Of a stretch of DNA of 64,000 nt, positions 54,663-63,672 are shown in pieces. Position 1 is the first letter of the stretch; every line of letters starts with the position of its first letter. The stretch is from Promethearchaeia archaeon (lineage in GTDB: Archaea; Asgardarchaeota; Lokiarchaeia; Sigyniarchaeales; SOKP01). The notes under the pieces are model-generated. The model did no database searches. It was given only the letters and a program-made list of their open reading frames with translations, and was not told the origin of the DNA. The position numbers and the translations under genes were made by a program. The DNA is taken from positions 64,001-128,000 of the forward strand of contig JAHQWG010000047.1 of the NCBI GenBank assembly GCA_029856045.1, written 5' to 3'.

Positions 54663-56156
54663 TTAATCAATTTGCTTTATATAAAATATGTGACCGCTCC
54701 ATGCAGAAAGATCGATATAAAGACCATTAGTATCAAGATCTTTGCCCTTATAGATAAATCTTTTTTGTGTTAGTAAATCAGTAAAACTCCAATTATAAGT
54801 ATCGTAATTTAATTCTTCAATTCTAACATGCCCTTGCGCAGGATTTGGACTATAATTTACAACTATAAGATGATGCTGTTCTCTGGACCTCCATTGATAA
54901 GAAATTAAATTAGTATATGTGTAATTTTCAGTATTTATCGGCTCAATCTTACAGAGAGCCCACTTACCTTTTGTTAATCCCTCTGCAGATACAATACTTA
55001 ATAGTTTTTGATAAAAATTTAGGAGATCTTGATTATCGTCTTCAACTGGACGCCTTCCTAATTGAACCGGTATTTTTACTTTATACCCCTTCATTTGTCC
55101 TTCATGGACTAATTTTGCACCAGGTAAAGGTAAACTGACAATTGCAGCGGCTTGAGAGCGTTCTTCACCAAATGCAGTTATTGCTCTTGACTCATCATGG
55201 TTTTCTATAAATCGTAAAAGCTTCCTTTGATAATCCCATTCTGCATGGAGATGGTCACGAATTGCTTCTGCACTATTATATAACATACGATCATATAGCC
55301 TTTTATCATAGCAAAAATGAAATCCTTGTTGCTGTAATTCCCATTCCATATTCCAATATACTTCTGCAATAAATAAAAAATCTGGAAATTTTTCCAAAAC
55401 CTCAGAGATTACTTCCCGCCAAAAGTCTTTCTCTGGTTGAATTCCTGCTCTTTCACCCCAAGTACGACTAAAAACATCATTAGTCATTAACATTGCCATA
55501 TCACAACGAACACCATCACATTGTTCAGCAATGTTGATTAAAATATTTACTGCTTTCTTTCGGGCTTCCGATGAAAATGCGTTTATTTGCACTGTATCTG
55601 TCCAAGGAGTAAAATAAGGATCTCTTCCATGAGCAAGAACCTTATTTCCCACAGTAAAAAATTCATTCGGGTATATATTCATATCTTTAATAGTTCCTTC
55701 AATGAAAATATTTGATTTTTCTAATGTCCAGTGATGATCAATTGCAACATGATTAGGTACATAATCTAATAATAATTGTATATTCCGTTCGGTTAATTGT
55801 TTACGGAAGTTTTTTAAACTATCTTCACCACCAAGATGAGGATCTACGTGATAGTCAAAGATGGAATAGGGCGAGCCTACAACATCTTCTGTCTTAAAAT
55901 CACTTAAAGCTTTATGATATTCCTGTTGTAACCCAGTGTGGTTAAGAGCAATTTCTCTACTTTGAGGACTGCGTTCCCAGACACCCATAAGCCAAATAAA
56001 ATCGAAAAATTTTAATTCCTGACTGAAAACCTCAGGAGGGATATTATTAAGCGTAATTTCGTGTTTATAAATATTTGATAAAGCTTGAAGCCAAGGCCAG
56101 GTGTTTATTTCATAAATTCTAGGTTGCTCCGGCCAATCCAAATTTTTTCTTCTCAT
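54663..56156 (-). CDS. GH13 alpha-amylase family enzyme
   Basis: 497 aa, cytoplasmic. The four GH13 regions can be seen: DYVPNH (I), GVRCDMAM with the nucleophile Asp (II), FIAEVYW with the acid Glu (III) and FIENHDESR (IV). Family members act on alpha-1,4 or alpha-1,6 glucans, or transfer glucosyl units. Missing N-terminal secretion signals suggest intracellular glycogen or trehalose metabolism. ATG start. Convergent with the epoxide-hydrolase-like gene. Confidence 0.92.
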   Translation of the reverse strand: MRRKNLDWPEQPRIYEINTWPWLQALSNIYKHEITLNNIPPEVFSQELKFFDFIWLMGVWERSPQSREIALNHTGLQQEYHKALSDFKTEDVVGSPYSIFDYHVDPHLGGEDSLKNFRKQLTERNIQLLLDYVPNHVAIDHHWTLEKSNIFIEGTIKDMNIYPNEFFTVGNKVLAHGRDPYFTPWTDTVQINAFSSEARKKAVNILINIAEQCDGVRCDMAMLMTNDVFSRTWGERAGIQPEKDFWREVISEVLEKFPDFLFIAEVYWNMEWELQQQGFHFCYDKRLYDRMLYNSAEAIRDHLHAEWDYQRKLLRFIENHDESRAITAFGEERSQAAAIVSLPLPGAKLVHEGQMKGYKVKIPVQLGRRPVEDDNQDLLNFYQKLLSIVSAEGLTKGKWALCKIEPINTENYTYTNLISYQWRSREQHHLIVVNYSPNPAQGHVRIEELNYDTYNWSFTDLLTQKRFIYKGKDLDTNGLYIDLSAWSGHIFYIKQID

Positions 56157-56377
56157 ATTAAAATCATCTTTTAAATAAAAGTCAAATATCCTTTATAACA
56201 TATCTCTTAGTTATAAAAATTATTAATCTGTTTTTATTTTAAAGAAAATAAGACAAAAATTGTTTGCGAAAACCAATAAGAAATTATAATAAATTTTAAT
56301 TAAAATGATTTCTTTAATGAATTATCCTATGATTAATGAAAATATTATTGTATATTTGAAGGAGGTTTTTTAAAAAA

Positions 56378-56746
56378 ATGAGTTATGTAAAAATTGAAAT
56401 ACCTGACAAATTAAAAAAAAAAGTAATTGATACAATTTCAAATATTTCGAGGACTTCTGAAACAAAAATTAAAAAGGGAATGAATGAAGTTACTAAATCT
56501 ATTGAAAGAGGAATCGCCCGTCTGGTTATCATTGCCGAAGATGTAGATCCACCAGAAGTTGTTTTCCATTTACCCTTGCTCTGTGATGAGAAGAATATTC
56601 CATATGTTTTTGTTAACACAAAAAAGAATTTGGGAAAAGCGGTGGGTTTAAAAATTGATACATCCTCCCTTGCGATAATTATGCCTGGAGAAGATAATGA
56701 AGCGGCAATTAAAGACATTATCAGCCAAGTTAATAAATTAAAGTAG
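56378..56746 (+). CDS. rpl7ae: Ribosomal protein L7Ae
   Basis: 122 aa. The K-turn-binding core GMNEVTKSIERGIARLVIIAEDVDP and the later LCDEKNIPYVFV segment are textbook. L7Ae is a 50S protein and a core subunit of box C/D and H/ACA RNPs and RNase P. GGAGG at 56361-56365, 12 bases before the ATG, is rather far. S28e follows 20 bp later, as in most archaea. Confidence 0.97.
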   Translation: MSYVKIEIPDKLKKKVIDTISNISRTSETKIKKGMNEVTKSIERGIARLVIIAEDVDPPEVVFHLPLLCDEKNIPYVFVNTKKNLGKAVGLKIDTSSLAIIMPGEDNEAAIKDIISQVNKLK

Positions 56747-56766
56747 AAACATCAAGTTGAGATTTA

Positions 56767-57003
56767 TTGAGTAAAAGAGAAAAGGGTAAAGAAGGATATG
56801 TAGATTGGTCTTATCCAGCTCAGGTCATTCAGGTTGTTGGAAAGACTGGGATGACAGGGGAGATAATGCAAGTCAAGGTCAGGATCTTAGAAGGGCCAGA
56901 TAAAAACAGAATTTTAACTCGCAACGTTAAGGGGCCAGTTCGTTTAGATGATATTGTTGTATTAAGGGAAGTTGAACGAGAAGCAAGAAAAATTAGAAGA
57001 TAA
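56767..57003 (+). CDS. rps28e: Ribosomal protein S28e
   Basis: 78 aa with a TTG start. S28e is recognised by [38 protein letters not shown] and the C-terminal [13 protein letters not shown]. No ATG or GTG fits; TTG gives the N-terminus [10 protein letters not shown]. The L7Ae-S28e pair is conserved, but the usual L24e and Ndk genes do not follow here. Confidence 0.95.
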   Translation: MSKREKGKEGYVDWSYPAQVIQVVGKTGMTGEIMQVKVRILEGPDKNRILTRNVKGPVRLDDIVVLREVEREARKIRR

Positions 57004-57038
57004 AAAGATTTATTATTTGATTTAATTTTTTTAGTATC

Positions 57039-57047
57039 TTTTTTTTT
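57039..57047 (+). terminator. Poly-T terminator of the L7Ae-S28e transcript
   Basis: Nine T, 36 bp after the S28e stop. Confidence 0.5.
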
Positions 57048-57234
57048 GTGAGATTTTATTTTAAATTTAACAACTGTTTAATTAAATCTTAATATAAACT
57101 TGAAAAAAATATAAAAATAAAAAAAAATATTATTAATAGGGTGCTTCAGAATTATGAATTTTCAATTCTATCCCATTGAAGCGATAAATTATTAATTCTT
57201 AAGCGCTCCACTATTAATTTTATTAAAACTTCTA

Positions 57235-57780
57235 TTAATTGTTTCCTTCAGTATTTATGTCGATATTTTTTGCTGGCTTTTTTCCAATTTTTATTTCTAA
57301 AAGACCATTAGCCATTTTTGATTTAACCAGGTTTTCATCTGCATCAACTTGTAAGGGAATATCGAGATCTATATCCTTTTTACTCATCCATGAGAAAAAA
57401 TCCATAAAAAATGGTGCTCCATATACTCCATAAGATTTTTTACTCTCATCACTTACACTTTCTTTCTCATCAGATTTTAATCTTTTTGCAGTGACATTTA
57501 AATTTCTCCCAACAATTGAAACTTTAACATCGTCTTTAGTTAGTCCTGGCAAAGGAACAGTGATTAAATATTCATTCTCGTGTTCTTGTATATCGTAAGG
57601 TACCCAACCTTCAAACATTTTCATACCGTGTTTCATACCTTTAAAAACCATTCCCTTTAATGCGGCGATATCATGTGGAGAAGATCGAAAATGGCTATGC
57701 AGAAATCTTGGATTAAAGCTTCCTTCATAACACATACTTTTTTTTAACCTCTTTTTTATTTTTTTATTTATTAAATTCAT
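57235..57780 (-). CDS. Small heat-shock protein (Hsp20/alpha-crystallin)
   Basis: 181 aa. The alpha-crystallin domain spans about residues 75-170: VPYDIQEHENEYLITVPLPGLTKDDVKVSI at its start and the final NGLLEIKIGKK strand. The N-terminal 70 residues are basic and partly hydrophobic, as expected for oligomerisation. The usual C-terminal IxI anchor is replaced by an IDI triplet. An unusual acidic/basic insert (KSDEKESVSDESKKS) sits in the middle of the domain. It is the second gene after PadR (17 bp), so it is probably controlled by it. Confidence 0.9.
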   Translation of the reverse strand: MNLINKKIKKRLKKSMCYEGSFNPRFLHSHFRSSPHDIAALKGMVFKGMKHGMKMFEGWVPYDIQEHENEYLITVPLPGLTKDDVKVSIVGRNLNVTAKRLKSDEKESVSDESKKSYGVYGAPFFMDFFSWMSKKDIDLDIPLQVDADENLVKSKMANGLLEIKIGKKPAKNIDINTEGNN

Positions 57781-57797
57781 TTAATTTGCTTAAATTT

Positions 57798-58445
57798 CTA
57801 AAAATCTTCATCATCATCGATAATTGGAATAACTCTTGTATGTTTTTCTCGTTCATTCTTGAGTTTCTCGAGAATTGATTTATATTTCTCTAATCTATCA
57901 TCAAGCATGTTAATTCTTTCTGTAAAGTGCTTTTTTTTCTCTTCTAATTCCTGGACGATACTTTGAATTCGTTCTATATTATCTGAAGTATAATCAGATT
58001 CGTCAATTTTTTTAGTATGTCCTGGAAATTCTGGAAAAGCATAAGGAAAGCTACAAAACATTTGTTCAAAATGTTTTTTACTCGGTATAGCCTTTAGAAC
58101 AGTTTGAATATAATCACCAAGAGTATCTATATTTGGCTGGAGATTATTTTCTAACACTTCTTTTAATCCTTCAATACCCCTTTTAGTTAGTCTATAAATC
58201 TTTTTTAATCTATTATTTTCAGTTTTTTCCTCTATATCAACGAATTGCTTTTCTGCTAATCGATTTAAGAGTGGATAAATTGTACCAGTTGAAACTTTCC
58301 ATACATTTTTAAATTTTTTATTTATTTTCTGAATTATTTCATATCCAGAAATACCATCATTATTTTTAATCATAGATAAGACTAGAATTTCCAATCCTGA
58401 TGAATGACCCCCGTGATGTCCGCTGAATCTTTTGCCAAAAAACAT
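57798..58445 (-). CDS. PadR family transcriptional regulator
   Basis: 215 aa. The winged helix at about residues 18-95 carries the PadR signature STGTIYPLLNRLAEKQ and GYEIIQKINKKFKN, with a basic wing (EEKTENNRLKKIYRLT). The C-terminal 100 residues form a coiled coil for dimerisation (IQSIVQELEEKKKHFTERI). It probably represses itself and the hsp20 gene 17 bp downstream. The candidate operator is at 58551-58588, 106 bp before its start. ATG start. Confidence 0.92.
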   Translation of the reverse strand: MFFGKRFSGHHGGHSSGLEILVLSMIKNNDGISGYEIIQKINKKFKNVWKVSTGTIYPLLNRLAEKQFVDIEEKTENNRLKKIYRLTKRGIEGLKEVLENNLQPNIDTLGDYIQTVLKAIPSKKHFEQMFCSFPYAFPEFPGHTKKIDESDYTSDNIERIQSIVQELEEKKKHFTERINMLDDRLEKYKSILEKLKNEREKHTRVIPIIDDDEDF

Positions 58446-58550
58446 TTTTTTTAATTCACCAATTTAAACAAATTATTAATCTATTCAAAATAAATTTTTT
58501 TTATATATATCAATTTAGATATAGATAATTCATAGAAGGATAGATATTTA

Positions 58551-58588
58551 AATATATCGGAATTTGATATATTAGAAAATGATATATT
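58551..58588. promoter_or_regulatory. Candidate PadR operator: inverted repeat plus a third half-site
   Basis: AATATATC (58551-58558) and GATATATT (58566-58573) form an 8-bp inverted repeat with a 7-nt spacer; GATATATT recurs at 58581-58588. The site is between the padR-hsp20 start and the SDR start, so it could serve both. Confidence 0.5.
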
Positions 58589-58697
58589 GAAAATATGTAA
58601 TTTTTAAAAAAAATTAAAAAATAATTTATTGCCTAATAAAAAAATAATTTAAGCAATAAAACAGACATAATTAATAATAGAAAATGAGAGATTATTC

Positions 58698-59501
58698 ATG
58701 AATTTAGGATTAGAACAAAAGAATGCTTTAGTTTTAGCATCAAGTAAGGGGTTAGGGTTAGCTAGTGCTAAAGGTCTTTATGAAGAAGGAGTAAATGTCG
58801 TAATTTGTAGTAGATCAAAGGAGAATTTAATAAAAGCAAAAAAAGAAATCGAACAAATTAAATCCTTAACAAAAGAAAATAAAGTCATTTCGGTAGTTGC
58901 AGATTTATTGAAAGAGGGAGATATAAAGAATCTTGTTGATAAAGTTTTAGAAGAATTTGGGAAAATAGATATTTTAGTGCATAACGCTGGAGGTCCACCA
59001 TCGGGTTCAATAAATAAAATTACTAAAGAAGAGTGGTTAAATTCTATTGATTTAAATTTACTTTCTTTTATTTGGATTACTCGAATGATATTACCAATAA
59101 TGCAGAAGCGGAAATCAGGTAGGATAATAGCAATAACTTCAGTTTCAGTAAAACAGCCCTTAGAAAATTTGGTTTTATCAAATACAACTCGTCTTGGTAT
59201 TGTTGGATATGCAAAAACTCTTGCTAATGAGTATGCAAAAGATAATATTTTAGTAAATGTTGTATGTCCTGGACCAAATTTAACAGATAGAATGAAGGAA
59301 TTAATTAATAGAACTGTTAAAGAAACAGGAAAATCGGAAATAGAAGTTAAAAGAGCATGGACAAGCCAAATTCCCTTAGGTCGATTGGGAAAACCTGAAG
59401 AGTTTGCTAATTTAGTCGTATTTTTAGCTTCCGAAAAGGCTAGTTATATAACCGGAACGGTTATTCAAGTAGATGGAGGTTTCATAAAAGGACCTTTTTA
59501 A
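58698..59501 (+). CDS. Short-chain dehydrogenase/reductase, atypical active site
   Basis: 267 aa. NADP-binding-like start LVLASSKGLGLASAKGL, VLVHNAGGPPSG, and C-terminal YITGTVIQVDGG are classical SDR. After the catalytic Ser (TSVSVKQP), the usual Tyr-x3-Lys region reads SNTTRLGIVGYAK, so the Tyr is not where it should be. Several archaeal and bacterial 'SDR family' members share this change, so it may be a distinct subgroup. The substrate is unknown. ATG start; divergent from padR-hsp20. Confidence 0.9.
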   Translation: MNLGLEQKNALVLASSKGLGLASAKGLYEEGVNVVICSRSKENLIKAKKEIEQIKSLTKENKVISVVADLLKEGDIKNLVDKVLEEFGKIDILVHNAGGPPSGSINKITKEEWLNSIDLNLLSFIWITRMILPIMQKRKSGRIIAITSVSVKQPLENLVLSNTTRLGIVGYAKTLANEYAKDNILVNVVCPGPNLTDRMKELINRTVKETGKSEIEVKRAWTSQIPLGRLGKPEEFANLVVFLASEKASYITGTVIQVDGGFIKGPF

Positions 59502-59577
59502 AAGAGTTAAAATTAGGAAATTAGAACTTTTCTTATCAAATTGAATCTTTTTATGCAATTCTAATTAAATTAATAGT

Positions 59578-60903
59578 ATGAAAAATAATTCTAAAAAAAT
59601 TCCTATTTTATCAATAATTTTGTTTATAACGATCGTTACGTTAATTTCATCCATTTCAAATATGATTTCTCCAAATCTCCTCATTATTTCAAACTATTTT
59701 GGATTTGGAGGGAATACTACTCCATTAGGAGTACTCACATTTTCATTTACCATCTTAACAGGGATAGCAATGTTGATCTTTGGTATTTTAGCAGATAAAA
59801 TAATAAGAAAATGGATTGTCTTCATTGGAACGATAATTTTTTCAATATTTTCATTTCTCACGATCTTCATTCCATCAGGATTAACAGGATATTTTTTATT
59901 TTTTTTCTTAACAATCATAACAGGTATTGGATATGGCGCTTTGATTCCATGTATCTTCTCATTGATAGGTGATATTGTCTCTCAAGAGGATCGATCTAAG
60001 GGTTTCTCTTTCTTTTCAATATCGTCGCTAATAGGAATGGTCATCGGAACGGTTTTAGCAATAGTTCTAGGTACCATGGATTGGCGTATCTCTTATTCAG
60101 TTATAGGCATTGCCGGGTTTATTAGTGGTCTGCTCTTTATTTTTTTCCAAGAACCATCTCGAGCTGGCAGAGACTATTCATACATGCTTGAAAAAGATGC
60201 AGTGGAATATACATATAGGATAAATTTTTCTGACCTGAAAGTAATCTTTAAAAAGAAAGCCAATATTTGGTTAATCATCAATTTCGTCGATACAATTCCA
60301 ACTGGTATTATATTATTTTTGCTCTTTGCTTATATGGAAGACTATCATGGGATTTCTTCTGATGTAACTTTGATTTATTTAATATTCATTCTACTTGCCA
60401 CACTAATTGGGACTATAGTATTTGGTTTTATTGGAGATAAACAATTTAAAAAAGGCAGCAAAAAAGCACGTGTAAAACTTGCATTATTGGGAAATATAAT
60501 TCCTATTCCATTTATCTTCATTGCTTTAATAATTCCTTTCAGAGCTCCGGATTTAATTCCCGGAATTTTAATTTGGTTAATATTGTTCATGATTGGAATA
60601 TTTATAAATGGTGCTGTAAATGGTAATTGGTATGCAACGGTCGTTGATTTAAACCTTCCCGAACATCGTGGAACTGTGCTTGCAACCTCTAATTGCTTTG
60701 ATATTATTGGAAGAGCTATAGGTCCATTGATTGGATCAATTTTTGCAGATACATTTGGTTTTGTTTATGGAATGATGATTTCAATTTTCTTTTGGATTTT
60801 TATTCCATTCTTTTGGATTGGTGTACTTAAAAATATTGTTCCTGAAATGGAGGCGACAGAAAAAATATTTGCTGAAAGACTCGAATCATTGATTAAAAAA
60901 TAA
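59578..60903 (+). CDS. MFS transporter
   Basis: 441 aa with about twelve membrane helices. The loop 2-3 motif reads FGILADKIIRK, a form of the MFS motif A, and a duplicate FGFIGDKQFKKG occurs in the second half. The substrate is not readable; the family position resembles archaeal drug/metabolite or organic-acid exporters. It is 76 bp after the SDR gene and may be co-transcribed. ATG start. Confidence 0.88.
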   Translation: MKNNSKKIPILSIILFITIVTLISSISNMISPNLLIISNYFGFGGNTTPLGVLTFSFTILTGIAMLIFGILADKIIRKWIVFIGTIIFSIFSFLTIFIPSGLTGYFLFFFLTIITGIGYGALIPCIFSLIGDIVSQEDRSKGFSFFSISSLIGMVIGTVLAIVLGTMDWRISYSVIGIAGFISGLLFIFFQEPSRAGRDYSYMLEKDAVEYTYRINFSDLKVIFKKKANIWLIINFVDTIPTGIILFLLFAYMEDYHGISSDVTLIYLIFILLATLIGTIVFGFIGDKQFKKGSKKARVKLALLGNIIPIPFIFIALIIPFRAPDLIPGILIWLILFMIGIFINGAVNGNWYATVVDLNLPEHRGTVLATSNCFDIIGRAIGPLIGSIFADTFGFVYGMMISIFFWIFIPFFWIGVLKNIVPEMEATEKIFAERLESLIKK

Positions 60904-60960
60904 ATAATTAAAAATAAACAACTTTTTTTTATATATTTCATTTTTAAAATAAATTGAACT

Positions 60961-61656
60961 ATGAGCAGCATTAAAGAATTATTCGGAATTAATTTTAATT
61001 ATCTGTATGAAACAATAGCTGTAACTCTTGCAAAATTAGAGAAGGAAAAAAAAATTATTCCCAATTCTGCTTGTATGGGCGTTAAATTCCTTGATAATAA
61101 CACATTTCAAATGACTCCATATCTTGAGACAGATACATATAAGAATTTGATTAAAAGTCCATATGTTTCAATCAATTTTGTTGATAATATTTATTTTTAT
61201 GCACTTGCCGCTTTATTGGGTGAGAATTCAGGTCACACTGAAAGAGAATTTCCAGATTCCTATTATGATTCAAAAGATGAAATTCCTTACTTAAAGGAAT
61301 CGTGGGGGGTAATTTTTGGAGAGTTGGATGAGCATAAAATAATAACTAAAGCCACTCATCTTGGGGAAAATAATGTTCTTCAAGCTAATTTTAAATTTTT
61401 TGATTTCATTAAGAGAAGAGAATCATTTCATCTTAAAAATAGGGCTGAAAATCTTGCTCTTGAATCAATTATTCTCACAACGAGGTTAAGGATTGCAATT
61501 AAAAAAGAAAACAGAGAAATGTATGAAAAAATCTATGATAGGATCTTATATTACAGGGAACAAATTGATCAATTTTCTAAAAATAAAAATGCGTTAAAAA
61601 CCATGAATTTTATTATGGAATATATTGATAAAAACATTAATATCTTAAAAAAATAA
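60961..61656 (+). CDS. DUF447 family protein (FMN-binding-like split barrel)
   Basis: 231 aa. The N-terminal YETIAVTL, ACMGVKFLDN and SINFVDNIYFYALAAL segments follow the DUF447 pattern of archaeal flavin-reductase-like split barrels. The C-terminal part is helical. Function unknown; known relatives lie near tetrahydromethanopterin or folate genes, but none are here. It overlaps the tail of the convergent ICMT-like gene by 12 bp. Confidence 0.87.
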   Translation: MSSIKELFGINFNYLYETIAVTLAKLEKEKKIIPNSACMGVKFLDNNTFQMTPYLETDTYKNLIKSPYVSINFVDNIYFYALAALLGENSGHTEREFPDSYYDSKDEIPYLKESWGVIFGELDEHKIITKATHLGENNVLQANFKFFDFIKRRESFHLKNRAENLALESIILTTRLRIAIKKENREMYEKIYDRILYYREQIDQFSKNKNALKTMNFIMEYIDKNINILKK

Positions 61657-62199
61657 AAAATATCTGGGGGTTTTCTCCATATATATTCGATATTTTTCAC
61701 CATATTTTTCTAGACAATATCTTTCTTCTGCTAAAATTAATAGATGCAAAAATATTGCATATACTAATATTAATATAATCATAATCCAGGATAAAGAGGC
61801 AATTGCTATTCCAATAAATATAATGGAACTAGAAAAATACATTGGATTTCTTGATATTTTATAAACGCCCTCTATAACTGGTTCATCTGATGAGTGAGTG
61901 AAAAAATTTTTGTATGCAATAATCATAAAAATTATCGCTAGACAATATATAATTAGACCTATATAAAACCAGATTGTCTCCAGAGAGAGAGGAATCCAGA
62001 TACAATAAATCATAATGCCATAAAATAATATATTTGTTATTCCAGCGAATATTTTTTCCCTTTTTTTATAATATGATGTATCAGAGGCACGTTTTACAAA
62101 TTCTTTATAAAATAAATAGGGGAGAAAATTTAATAATAGAATAGGGATCACTAATATCCAGGCATTCAACAATCCAATTTCATGATTTGGAAGGTACAT
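61645..62199 (-). CDS. Second ICMT-like integral membrane methyltransferase
   Basis: 184 aa, five or six membrane helices. The signature ISRNPMYFSSSIIF and the closing EERYCLEKYGEKYRIYMEKTPRY match the ICMT/PEMT family. It is only distantly similar to the protein at 29889-30416. Substrate unknown: isoprenoid, lipid or protein cysteine are all possible. ATG start. It overlaps DUF447 tail to tail. Confidence 0.85.
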   Translation of the reverse strand: MYLPNHEIGLLNAWILVIPILLLNFLPYLFYKEFVKRASDTSYYKKREKIFAGITNILFYGIMIYCIWIPLSLETIWFYIGLIIYCLAIIFMIIAYKNFFTHSSDEPVIEGVYKISRNPMYFSSSIIFIGIAIASLSWIMIILILVYAIFLHLLILAEERYCLEKYGEKYRIYMEKTPRYFLFF

Positions 62200-62335
62200 A
62201 TTTAATATTATTCTCGTCTTTAGTATTTGTAGTTAAAAATTGGGAAAATTCTACAAAAATTGAAGATTCGATTCTTGAGAAAATTCAATAATCATAATAT
62301 ATTAATTATTAAAATAATTTAAACATAGAGTGATA

Positions 62336-63577
62336 ATGAGAAAAATTGAATTAATGTGCCCCGCAAAGAATTGGAAATCTCTTAAAGCAATGCTGGGCAA
62401 TGCTGATGCTGTTTATTTCGGAATCGAAATTTTAAACATGCGAATGATGGCAGACAATTTTAAATTGGAGGAATTGCCAAGGGTTGTAAAATTTTGCCAT
62501 GAAAATAATATTCAAACGTACTTAACAACTAATATAATTATTTACGAAAATGAAATAGAAAAACTTTCGCAGGTTTTAGATGAGGCTGCAACCGCAGAAA
62601 TTGACGCAGTTATTGTCCATGATGTAGGGGCAATCGAACTAGCAAAAGAAAGAAACCTTGATTTTCATATTTCAACACAAGCAAGTATATCAAATTCGAT
62701 GTCTGCAAAATATTATGAAAGTTTAGGGGCGAATAGGCTTATACTTGCTAGAGAACTTACTCTTGAACAAATTAAAGAAATAAAACAAAAATTAGAGAGA
62801 ACTGAAATCGAGGTTTTTGTGCATGGGGCACAATGCACTTCAATATCAGGAAGATGTTACTTCTCAGCCGATGTTTTAGAATCATCTGAGTTTTCAGCTA
62901 ATAGGGGAAAGTGTATACAACCTTGTAGAAGGAGTTGGATTGTTACTGATGATACAGGAAAGAGTTTTATTTATGATGGAGTCTATTTTTTGAATACAAA
63001 GGATTTATGCATGATTGAATACATCCCACAGCTTATTGAAGCGAATATAGATGCATTTAAAATTGAAGGAAGAATGCGGGACCCTATTTATGTGGAGATA
63101 ACTTCAAAATGTTATCGGGAAGCAATTGATTCATATTATAATGGGACCTACACAGAGGAAAAGGTTGAAGATTGGTTAAAAGAACTAAAAAAAGTATATA
63201 ATAGAGGATTTTCTACGGGTTTTTATTTCGGTCAGCCTCAAGCCACTGAAATTGAACGTGAAACATCTGGAAATGTTTCAGAGTTTAGAAAAAGAGAAGT
63301 TGGTCGAGTTCTTAGTTATTTTCGAAAGAAAAAAGCGGCGAAAATTTTACTTACTTGGGGTCAATTAAAAGTGGGAGATGAGATAATTATAATGGGAATA
63401 AAAACCGATACTTATCTTCGTCAAAAAATATCATCTCTTCAAATTAAGAAAAAGATTGTAACAGAAACACCGAAGGCATCTAAAGGAAATCATATAACCG
63501 TTGGAATTTTAGTTGATTCTCCAATTAAAGAAAATGATAGAATATACATATTGGATAGATACTCATCAAATAATTAA
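62336..63577 (+). CDS. U32 family peptidase-like protein (TrhP/RlhA type)
   Basis: 413 aa from the ATG at 62336 (GTG six bases earlier). The TIM-barrel part includes ELMCPAKNW, DAVYFGI, and the U32 signature EVFVHGAQCTSISGRCYFS, with later Cys residues in GKCIQPCRR that could bind a cluster. Bacterial U32 members TrhP and RlhA hydroxylate tRNA or rRNA pyrimidines, so 'peptidase' is likely a misnomer. A C-terminal beta domain with GRVLSYFRKK completes it. Confidence 0.9.
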   Translation: MRKIELMCPAKNWKSLKAMLGNADAVYFGIEILNMRMMADNFKLEELPRVVKFCHENNIQTYLTTNIIIYENEIEKLSQVLDEAATAEIDAVIVHDVGAIELAKERNLDFHISTQASISNSMSAKYYESLGANRLILARELTLEQIKEIKQKLERTEIEVFVHGAQCTSISGRCYFSADVLESSEFSANRGKCIQPCRRSWIVTDDTGKSFIYDGVYFLNTKDLCMIEYIPQLIEANIDAFKIEGRMRDPIYVEITSKCYREAIDSYYNGTYTEEKVEDWLKELKKVYNRGFSTGFYFGQPQATEIERETSGNVSEFRKREVGRVLSYFRKKKAAKILLTWGQLKVGDEIIIMGIKTDTYLRQKISSLQIKKKIVTETPKASKGNHITVGILVDSPIKENDRIYILDRYSSNN

Positions 63578-63672
63578 TAGAATTGAAGAAAATTCTATCA
63601 TATACCTATAGTATTTAATTTTTTGATTTGGAAATAAAAAGCATTATTAAATATTTGATTCTATTTGTATTT

